A model generated the notes under the pieces. That model had not been told where the DNA came from. It did no database searches and saw only the letters and a list, made by a program, of their open reading frames with translations. A stretch of 64,000 nt of DNA. It comes from Luteolibacter yonseiensis. GTDB taxonomy: Bacteria; Verrucomicrobiota; Verrucomicrobiia; Verrucomicrobiales; Akkermansiaceae. The position numbers were made by a program, and so were the translations under genes. The stretch's first letter is position 1, and each line of letters opens with the position of its first letter. Of the stretch, positions 16,777 to 24,600 are shown piece by piece. The stretch is from the NCBI RefSeq assembly GCF_016595465.1, contig NZ_JAENIK010000012.1, positions 682,001 to 746,000 on the forward strand, given 5' to 3'.

Positions 16777-18180
16777 ATGCAACAAGTGGAGCTCGACACC
16801 CATTCCAAGGCACTCAAGATCAACCTTGATCCCCGGTGGTATGGGACCCTGGCGGAAATCGGAGCCGGTCAGGAAGTCGTGAGGTGGTTCTTCCGGGTCG
16901 GAGCCGCGGCGGGTACTGTCGCGAAGAGCATCTCCGCCTATGACATGATCGTCAGCGACGCGATCTATGGCAGCGGCGACCGCTACGTGTCCCGTTCGAG
17001 ACTGCAGGCGATGCTTGACCGGGAGTTCCAGCTCAATGTCGAGCGGCTCAGCGACAAGCGCGGAGACCATACGGCGTTTTTCGCGTTCGCGGATACCGTC
17101 GTCGCCCGCAGCTTCAAGGGAGGCAACGAATGTCACGGCTGGATGGGGATCAAGTTCCAATCCCGCCCTCGCGACGAACCCAGCCAGATCCTGATCCATG
17201 TCCGCATGCTGGATGCCGAAGCATCACTCCAGCAGGAGGCCCTCGGCGTGGTGGGGGTGAACCTGCTCTACGGCGCGTTTTTCCTGCATCACGAGCCGGA
17301 ACTGCTGGTGGAAAGCCTGTTGGACAAGCTGACCACGGGGCGCATCGAGATCGATGTCATCGAGTTCAAGGGAATCGAATTCCGCTCCGTGGACAACCGG
17401 CTCATCAGCCTCAAGCTCGTACAGCTCGGTCTGAGTGGCGCGGCCATGTTCGGTGCCGATGGTGAGGTCCTCCAGCCTTCGGAAATTCTTTATAAGAAGG
17501 CGGTCCTTGTCGAGCGCGGCAGCTTCCGCCCGCCGACCCATGTGAACTTCGACATGCTGGAGTGCGCTCTGGAGAAATTCAAGGCGGACCCCGCGGTGGA
17601 AGGAAAGGAAGTGCTCCCCATCTTCGAGCTGACGATGAGAAATCTCCTTGCCGGAGGTGACCAGATCGACCGCCGGGATTTCCTCGCCCGCGCCGATCTT
17701 CTGGCGGCCTGCGGCATGACGGTCCTCATTTCGGACTATTTCGAATACTATCGCCTCGCAGCCTATCTGGCATGGCGGACAAAGGAGCGCATCGGCATCG
17801 TCATGGGTGCGCCAAGCCTCATCGAGTTGTTCGAGGAGAAATACTATACCCAACTGCCCGGAGGCATTCTGGAGTCTTTCGGCCGCCTGTTCAAAAACAA
17901 CCTCAAGCTCTACGTCTACCCCCTTGCGAATCCCACCTCGGGCGGACTGACGACCATCGACAACCTGCCGGTCGCGACCGAGCTGAAAAAACTCTACGGC
18001 TATCTGGCGGATCGGGGAAGTTTCGTCGGGCTGGATAACTTCAAACCAGAGTATCTCAGCATCTTCTCAAGAGATGTGCTGAAGAAAATCGCCAGCGGGG
18101 ACGAGGCATGGAAGGACATGGTCCCCGCCGGTGTGAGCGATCTCATCTGCAAACGCCGGTTTTTCGGATACAAGGGCTAG
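16777..18180 (+). CDS. Conserved protein of unknown function (TonB-receptor / nicotinate-nucleotide adenylyltransferase mis-annotated family)
   Basis: The 467-residue soluble protein opens with a striking segment (INLDPRWYGTLAEIGAGQEV, then RVGAAAGTVAKSISAYDM and DAIYGSGDRYVSRSRL). I recall this from a widespread family in Verrucomicrobia, Bacteroidota and Spirochaetota. Databases sometimes call it a TonB-dependent receptor or nicotinate-nucleotide adenylyltransferase. I see no beta-barrel, signal peptide or nucleotidyl-transferase HxGH motif, so I reject both names. Other conserved-looking parts are NECHGWMGIKFQ, ILIHVRMLDAEASLQQEALGVVGVNLLYGAFF, and a C-terminal LKLYVYPLANPTSGGLTTIDNL. The length and strongly ordered sequence argue for an enzyme. 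Function unknown. Confidence 0.8.
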   Translation: MQQVELDTHSKALKINLDPRWYGTLAEIGAGQEVVRWFFRVGAAAGTVAKSISAYDMIVSDAIYGSGDRYVSRSRLQAMLDREFQLNVERLSDKRGDHTAFFAFADTVVARSFKGGNECHGWMGIKFQSRPRDEPSQILIHVRMLDAEASLQQEALGVVGVNLLYGAFFLHHEPELLVESLLDKLTTGRIEIDVIEFKGIEFRSVDNRLISLKLVQLGLSGAAMFGADGEVLQPSEILYKKAVLVERGSFRPPTHVNFDMLECALEKFKADPAVEGKEVLPIFELTMRNLLAGGDQIDRRDFLARADLLAACGMTVLISDYFEYYRLAAYLAWRTKERIGIVMGAPSLIELFEEKYYTQLPGGILESFGRLFKNNLKLYVYPLANPTSGGLTTIDNLPVATELKKLYGYLADRGSFVGLDNFKPEYLSIFSRDVLKKIASGDEAWKDMVPAGVSDLICKRRFFGYKG

Positions 18181-18235
18181 TCCCGCCACGGGATCCGGAA
18201 ACCAGTCCAACGAGTCCCTTGCCTCTCCCAGGATC

Positions 18236-19042
18236 TCATGGGCGCTGGCGACGGCGGATGGCCGTGAGGCCCAAGGCCAGGCCGACAATCGCCGCCATGG
18301 CCGATGACGGCTCCGGAACAGCGGAAGCGGTGAAGTTGTCCGCCGCGATCTCGCCGGCCCTGCCCATATCCTTCTGGAAGAAAATGAAGGGATGGAGATT
18401 CCCGGTGAATCCCGTATTGGTGACGCTGTAAGCCCCGTCCAGCGCTCTATCCAGCACATTGCCGTCGGCGTCGGTCAGATCGATGGAATAGGCGAGGTCA
18501 AAACTTCCGGCACCGTTGTAGGTCATGCTCAGGTTGAGCGCCATCCAGCTCCCGACAGGGATCGGAGGAACCGGATCGATACTGTTGGGAGAGTTCCATT
18601 CCTGGTTTCCGTTGTAGTAGTTGGAGACATTCATCGACTGCGAGTCCCCGGTCGAAAGCATGATCGAGTTGGTTGGCTGGAAATCGATCGATGCGTAGCT
18701 GTTGTCGTCGGTGAAACCGATCCCGACGTAGTGATAGCTGCGGATGAGGGCTCCCACCTTGTATTCAACTCCCGCCGCCAGTGTGAAAGGGTCGTTGAGA
18801 ATGGCATACTGGTCACGGGAGTCTTCGAGGACAAGCATCCCGCCGCCACCGCCCAGCCCTGCCGTCGTACTGTATGTGACCGGGGTCAGATTGTTTCCGC
18901 TGCCGGTGGTGACAAACGAGACGGTGAAATTGTCGGTCAGGTCGGCCGCGGTGTCGAAACCGATCTGGACGGCGGCCGAGGCGTGCGCGGCGAGCAGTCC
19001 GCCCAGGATTTGAGAAGCGATGATTTTACGTAGATCAGCCAT
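18236..19042 (-). CDS. PEP-CTERM sorting-domain exported protein
   Basis: I place the start at 19042 (MADLRKIIASQILGGLLAAHASA), which gives a normal signal peptide; the longer frame adds 22 unlikely residues. The 268-residue product has a beta-rich body with YSTTAGLGGGGGMLVLED, YHYVGIGFTDDNSYASIDF and GSFDLAYSIDLTDADGN, probably a jelly-roll or lectin-like fold. It ends in a classic PEP-CTERM signal: VPEP, a hydrophobic helix (SSAMAAIVGLALGLTAI) and RRRQRP. Such proteins are processed by exosortase and often belong to the surface or exopolysaccharide layer. No exosortase gene is in the window. Confidence 0.88.
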   Translation of the reverse strand: MADLRKIIASQILGGLLAAHASAAVQIGFDTAADLTDNFTVSFVTTGSGNNLTPVTYSTTAGLGGGGGMLVLEDSRDQYAILNDPFTLAAGVEYKVGALIRSYHYVGIGFTDDNSYASIDFQPTNSIMLSTGDSQSMNVSNYYNGNQEWNSPNSIDPVPPIPVGSWMALNLSMTYNGAGSFDLAYSIDLTDADGNVLDRALDGAYSVTNTGFTGNLHPFIFFQKDMGRAGEIAADNFTASAVPEPSSAMAAIVGLALGLTAIRRRQRP

Positions 19043-19245
19043 TTGATGAAAGTGATGAGGGTTTTGGAATTCTGCCGTTCTTGAACCGCATCGTTCAGGA
19101 ACGATCAAGGTTTGTCATGTGACGGAATATTTCATGGGAGTCTTTCTTTTTTCTCCCTCGCCCGATCTGTTTCTCCATATCGGGGCGATCCCGATGAAAT
19201 CGGAATCGCGGACGGCCCTGATCTTGTGGGGCTTGGACGGCCGGG

Positions 19246-19263
19246 CTTAACAGAATCTTAACA
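19246..19263 (+). promoter_or_regulatory. Direct repeat CTTAACA at 11-base spacing (Pho-box-like)
   Basis: CTTAACA occurs at 19246-19252 and again at 19257-19263, an exact 11-base period, one helical turn. PhoB/PhoP-family regulators bind 11-base direct repeats: TTAACA-like in Bacillus and PyTTAAPy-like in cyanobacteria. The repeat is seen; the regulator is inferred. It lies upstream of the rightward small ORF at 19416. Confidence 0.35.
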
Positions 19264-19415
19264 TTTCCGCGTTTGACCGCATGTGCGGGCTTTCCTACTC
19301 TGGCGTTCCAACGCTGATTCGTCGCCAAACGAACTCCCCCGGTGGCGTCTCCCTCGATTCAGCGCTGGAATCATCTCCAACCCACCGCCTTCGGCAACGA
19401 GCGGCGGCTTCCCCC

Positions 19416-19652
19416 ATGAAAGCATCCCCCCTTGTCCGTCAAATGACGCGTGTCCTCACAAGAGCACACGTCCCCATGGCCGCCTTTGGATCAACGGCTG
19501 CCGTCCTGGCCGCCTCCGCACCTGCGGTAGAAGCCACCTCCTCCGAAACCACCGTCGATGCGGTGTCCAACCCCGTGGAAATACTCCGGGAACATCGGGC
19601 GGATCTCTCTGCCGCGCTCGCCACCGGAATATTCCTCGCCCGCCCCCGATGA
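19416..19652 (+). CDS. Possible small exported peptide (78 aa)
   Basis: From an internal ATG the frame reads MKASPLVRQMTRVLTRAHVP, then a hydrophobic stretch (MAAFGSTAAVLAASAPAVEA) resembling a signal peptide with an AxA site. About 40 unremarkable residues follow. It is downstream of the 11-base direct repeat. I do not recognise it. It could be a genuine small secreted protein, the remnant of a larger phosphate-regulated exported protein, or a chance frame in GC-rich DNA. Confidence 0.3.
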   Translation: MKASPLVRQMTRVLTRAHVPMAAFGSTAAVLAASAPAVEATSSETTVDAVSNPVEILREHRADLSAALATGIFLARPR

Positions 19653-19678
19653 AAAGGTGTGGGTGGAAAACCCCTCAC

Positions 19679-20557
19679 TCAATTGCCCGTGAGCTTTGAA
19701 ATGGTCGCCGCATCCAGGGTGAACGTTTCCGTTCCGTAAGATTTCAGCTTGTCGCCTTCGGCGAGTTGATACTCGAATGCCTTGATCGGCTGGGTTCCCT
19801 CCACCTCCGACATGAGATACACGCGGATGGTCATCGCTTCCTTGCCTGTGCCGCCTTCGAGTTTCGTGATGGCATATTGGATTTCGTTGGAACCCTCTTT
19901 TGCCCCCCCGATGACAACCTCCGCCTCCTTGGCGTTCGCGAAACGGTGGGCGCTGATCTTGTTGATCTGGACCTTCACTTCCCGGCCGGGGCAGAACACA
20001 TAGACTTTCGCGATATATTTAGCGGGGCCGGCGGCGATCGGAGTCGGCGGGACCACTCCCGACGGCTGGGCTTCGGGCGTTTCGTTGAGATACTTGAGGT
20101 TTCCGGCGGCGAGCTCCTTGCGCACGGTTGCCAGGGCGGTGAGGTTGACGAAGTCCGCACGGTCATAGAGCCAGCCGCCGGAGCCCTTGATGAAGGATAG
20201 CACAAGGAGATTCTCGGTGGGATCGCCACCGACACCGAAGTCCACCTTTCCGAAATAGGATGCCTTCGCGGTGGGCCCCTTTTGTTTGGCTTCCAGAAAC
20301 TTGAGCCCCTGGAGTGACGGAGGAGGAGACGGGAGATTGAAAACCGCGGCGGGAAACGGCTGCTTTTCCGCCAGAATCCGATTGCGGACCTCGACGCGCC
20401 GGGACTCGGCGGTGACACGCTGCCACACGGAGACATCCTTGCGGATCATCGCCTCCCTCCAGGCGCTGTAGGTGGTCTCCAGCGACGGACGCAGGTTGTC
20501 CTGGGCCGTCGCCAGCGAGGTCAGAATGAGCGTGAAGGCGAAAATTATTCGATTCAT
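19679..20557 (-). CDS. Exported protein of unknown function
   Basis: The start at 20557 gives a clean signal peptide (MNRIIFAFTLILTSLATA) and a 292-residue product; the frame extends 20 codons further upstream but without a plausible leader. The N-terminal half (ETTYSAWREAMIRKDVSVWQRVTAESRRVEVRNRILAEKQPFP) looks like the helix and hairpin of an NTF2/SnoaL-like or DUF4440-type domain. The C-terminal half (AKYIAKVYVFCPGREVKVQIN and later beta strands) is beta-rich. No catalytic motif is visible. It is divergent from the adjacent hydrolase-like gene with under 90 bases between starts. Confidence 0.7.
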   Translation of the reverse strand: MNRIIFAFTLILTSLATAQDNLRPSLETTYSAWREAMIRKDVSVWQRVTAESRRVEVRNRILAEKQPFPAAVFNLPSPPPSLQGLKFLEAKQKGPTAKASYFGKVDFGVGGDPTENLLVLSFIKGSGGWLYDRADFVNLTALATVRKELAAGNLKYLNETPEAQPSGVVPPTPIAAGPAKYIAKVYVFCPGREVKVQINKISAHRFANAKEAEVVIGGAKEGSNEIQYAITKLEGGTGKEAMTIRVYLMSEVEGTQPIKAFEYQLAEGDKLKSYGTETFTLDAATISKLTGN

Positions 20558-20639
20558 TGGCGAAACGATTGGACAAGATGGGCGTTCCCACAACAAACAA
20601 ATTGCAAGCCGATTCATTTGAATGCGGCGGGTATCCCCT

Positions 20640-21488
20640 ATGAGTAGTATTTTGCAGAGAGTGGCGCCGATCGGCGAGGCGCGCGATCGTGAGATTTTGA
20701 AGGATGCTTCAACCTACGTTTACGAACAACGGCCCGAGGGCGATGTCCTCGCACATCTGTTTCTTCCCGCAAAGGATCACGGGATCCCCCGCCCTGTCGT
20801 CGTCTTTTTCCACGGTGGTTTCTGGGACTCCCCCACCCCCACCCAATTTGTCCCCCACTGCCTGCACTTCGCCTCGCGGGGCGCCGTCGCCGTCGCGGCG
20901 GAGACACGGACTTCGGCGAAACACGGGACCGGTCCGCTGGAGGCCATTGAGGACGCCCGCGCCCTCATCCGGTGGCTGCGCCAGAATGCGGACACCTTCA
21001 ATCTGGATCCGGCGAAGATCACCATCGGCGGAGCGGCGGGCGGAGCCTATCTCGCTCTTCTCGCAACCATGCCCACGGCGAAGGAGCTGCCGCCCGTCGA
21101 CGGTGTCGACTGTTTCCCGCAGGCCCTCATCCTTTTCAGCTCCCTCATCAACACCGCCTCAAAAGGCACGGCGATGGAGCGCTTCCCGAATCCGAAGACG
21201 GCCAAACGCCTGAGCCCGACCCACCTGATCCGGCGCAAGCTGCCTCCGATGATCTTCTTCCACGGAAAATCCGACCGCATCACTCCATTTGATGAAGTGG
21301 ACAAGTTCCGCCGCCGCATGCGCTGGCGGGGGAATTCCTGTGAAATCGTCGATTTCGCGAAGGCGGATCACAGCTTTTTCAATTTCAACGTCAGCCATAA
21401 GAACTTCGAGCTGACGCTGGGAGCCGCGGATCGTTTCCTGGTGGACCGCGGTTTGCTTCCGCCGGAAGAATCCGAGCCGGAATTCTGA
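20640..21488 (+). CDS. Alpha/beta hydrolase fold protein lacking the nucleophile serine
   Basis: The 282-residue protein from ATG 20640 has HSL-type hydrolase architecture. It shows the oxyanion segment VVVFFHGGFWDS (HGG near residues 58-60), the acid in IFFHGKSDRITPF, and a His in ADHSFFNF. The nucleophile elbow, normally GGSAGG, reads TIGGAAGGAYLAL, with Ala132 (codon GCG at 21033-21035) where Ser should be. It may therefore be a pseudoenzyme with a binding or scaffold role, unless Ser elsewhere substitutes. There is no signal peptide. An alternative ATG six codons upstream exists. It is transcribed toward gltB with a 124-base gap. Confidence 0.82.
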   Translation: MSSILQRVAPIGEARDREILKDASTYVYEQRPEGDVLAHLFLPAKDHGIPRPVVVFFHGGFWDSPTPTQFVPHCLHFASRGAVAVAAETRTSAKHGTGPLEAIEDARALIRWLRQNADTFNLDPAKITIGGAAGGAYLALLATMPTAKELPPVDGVDCFPQALILFSSLINTASKGTAMERFPNPKTAKRLSPTHLIRRKLPPMIFFHGKSDRITPFDEVDKFRRRMRWRGNSCEIVDFAKADHSFFNFNVSHKNFELTLGAADRFLVDRGLLPPEESEPEF

Positions 21489-21543
21489 GATTTCTCATCT
21501 GACAGGAAATTTACAGATGAATGGCTGCGGGCATAATTCCTGC

Positions 21544-21572
21544 TTGGCAGTCAAGGCTCCGTGTCGTTTATT
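21544..21572 (+). promoter_or_regulatory. Candidate sigma-70-type promoter of gltB
   Basis: TTGGCA (21544-21549) is separated by 17 bases from TTTATT (21567-21572), about 40 bases before the gltB start. The spacing is ideal and the -35 box is good, but the -10 box is weak. Confidence 0.3.
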
Positions 21573-21612
21573 CCGCCGCCCCGGTCGCAAGATTGGGACT
21601 TTCTGATTTTCC

Positions 21613-24600
21613 ATGAACGCGTTTTATCACTCAAGCACCCCGTTAGTCGCTGGCTCGTTGCACCAGCTTTCGCAAGAACATGACAACTGCGGCATGGGCG
21701 CCATCGCCCACTTGCATGGTAAACGTAGCTATAAGGTCCTCGATTACGCGCTCACCTCCGTCTGCTGCATGACCCACCGCGGCGCGGTGGATGCGGACAT
21801 GAAGACGGGCGACGGTTCGGGCGTCCTCACCCAGATTCCCTACCCACTCTTTCGCAAGGCGGCGGAGAAACTCGGTCACACCGTGGAAAACGACGAAGAT
21901 CTCGCCGTAGCGGTGTTTTTCTTTCCGCAGGACCAACCGTCCAAGCTGGAAGAAATCAAGGCCCTTGCGGCAGAAGTCACCGCCAAGCGCGGTATCCCTT
22001 GCATCGGCTGGCGTGAAGTTCCGGTTGATCTGGAGGCGCTTGGAAAAATCGCCCTCACCAGCCGCCCGCAGATCGAGCATCTTCTGCTGACCCGCCCGGC
22101 GGAAATGGACGCGGATCTTTTCGAGCGCCAGCTGTATCTGTGCCGTCGTGAAATCGAGCACAAGACTAAGGAGATCAATGGCTTTTACATGCCATCATTC
22201 TCCAGCCGCCTGATCTCCTACAAGGCGCTCGCCATGCCGGCGGCGCTGCGGGCCTTCTATCTGGATTTCGCAGACCCGGATTACGAGGTCGCCATCGCTC
22301 TTTATCACCAGCGTTTCTCCACCAACACATTTCCGGCATGGCCGCTGGGCCAGCCGTTCCGCATGATGTGCCACAACGGAGAGATCAACACCGTGGAGGG
22401 CAACCGCAACTGGATGACCTCCCGTGAGGAGTTTTTCGCCTCTCCGGTGTGGGGTGACGATATCGAGCTGGTGAAGAACCTGATCCGTCATGGCGAATCG
22501 GACTCCGCTTCACTCGATCATGCATTGGAACTGCTCATCCTCTCCGGTCGTTCTCCGGAGCATGCGATGTGCATGCTTGTGCCGCCAGCCTATCGCAACG
22601 ACGCGGACATTTCCGACGAGTTGCGCGCCTTCTACCAATACATCCGCTCGTTCTCCGAGCCTTGGGACGGCCCGGCCGGCCTTGTATTCACAGACGGTAA
22701 AAAATTGTGCGCTTCTTTGGATCGCAATGGTTTGCGTCCTTCACGCTATAAGATCACAGACGACGGAATCCTGTACATCGGTTCGGAAGCCGGTGCGGTG
22801 ATCCTTGAAGATTCGACGATCGTTCGCAAAGGACGCCTCGGCCCCGGCCAAATGATCTCGGCCAACACGGCAACCGGCGAATTCAAATACGACGCGCAAA
22901 TCAAGAACGAGCTCGCCAAACAGCAGCCATATCGCCGCTGGATCGACGAGCAACAGGTTTCCCTGGCCAAGTTTGTCTCGCCGAACGCGCATGTGCCGGA
23001 ACTCGACTACTCCGCATTGGATCTGTCCCGCCAACAAGTCGCGCAAGGTATTTCAAGTGAGGAACTTGATATGGTTTTTCCGCCAATGATAAAAGGTGCG
23101 CAGGAGGCTGTGTTCTCGATGGGTGATGATATCCCGCTCGCGGTCCTTTCGACACACCCGCGCCTGCTTTACACCTACTTCAAGCAGCTCTTCGCTCAAG
23201 TCACCAACCCGCCGATCGACCCGATCCGCGAATGGGCGGTGATGTCGCTGGGTGCGGGACTTGGACCGGAGCGCAACCTGTTGGTGGAAACTCCCGAGCA
23301 CTGCAACACGGTGAGCCTCGACAGTGCGATCCTCTTCGAGCATCAGTTGGAGAAGATCAAGCACTTGGACGAACAAGGTTTCCCGGCGCTGGTTCTGGAC
23401 TGCACCTGGCCGGCATCCGCCGGTGCCGCTGGATTGAAGGCCCGTCTGGACGAACTCTGCCTGGAAGCGGAAGCCGCCGTTCAGGAAAACCGCAATGTCC
23501 TGATCCTCTCGGACCGTGCCACCTCCGCGGAGCGCATCCCGATCCCTGCCCTGCTTTACACCGGCACCATCCACCACCATCTCACCCGCATCCGCAAGCG
23601 CATGCGGGCGTCCCTGGTCATCGAGTCGGGCGAAGTCCGGGATGTGCACCAGATCGCCTGCTGCTTCGGCTTCGGGGCGACGGCCATCTGCCCGTATCTC
23701 GGCTATGCCACCGTGCGGCAGCTTGTCGCGGCGGACAAAGGCAAGCTGGACATCACGGCGGCCAAGGCGATGACCAACTATCGCAAGGCGCTTGAAAAAG
23801 GCATCCTCAAGATCATGTCGAAAATGGGCATCTCGGTGCTCAATTCCTATCAGGGGGCCCAGACATTCGAAGCCATCGGCGTGGGCAAGGAAGTCGTGGA
23901 TTTCTCATTCACCGGAGTTCCATCGAAAATCGGCGGCGTCGGATTCGAGGAAATCGCGGACGAATCGATCATCCGTCACCGTGCCGCATTTGAAACGGTC
24001 GTCGCGAACGGCCAGACTCTCGACCTTGGTGATCCGGGATACAACCGCTACCGCAAGGCCGGCGAGCGCCACGTCTACACCACCGAAGTCATCAAGAATT
24101 TCCACACCTATGTAAAATCCGGCAAGCCCGAGGATTACGAGGAATATGTGCGTGTCGCGTTGGAAACCAATCCCGTGGCCATCAAGGACCTCATCGAATT
24201 CTCACCTGCCTCCGGTGGTCCGGTTCCGCTTGACGAGGTGGAGTCGATGGAGTCGATCCGCCGCCGTTTCACCACGGCCGCGATGTCGCTCGGAGCGCTG
24301 TCCCCCGAAGCTCACGAAACACTCGCCATCGCCATGAACCGCATCGGCGGCAAGTCGGACTCCGGTGAGGGCGGCGAGGACCCGGCGCGCTACCGGCCTT
24401 ATCCGAACGGTGATTTCGCTCGGTCCTACATCAAGCAGGTCGCATCGGGACGTTTCGGCGTTTCCGCATATTACCTCGTGAATGCGGATGAGTTGGAAAT
24501 CAAGATGGCTCAGGGAGCCAAGCCCGGTGAAGGCGGCCAGCTCCCCGGCCACAAGGTGAACGCGCTCATCGCCCGTTTGAGAAACACCCAGCCCGGGGTC

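Larger units (their letters stand above)
19043..19678. other. 636-base region between two leftward genes, with repeat, promoter-like bases and a small ORF
   Basis: The left part (19043-19240) should hold the PEP-CTERM gene promoter. Two direct repeats of CTTAACA lie at 19246-19263. A possible small rightward exported protein occupies 19416-19652. Nothing else is recognised. Confidence 0.5.
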
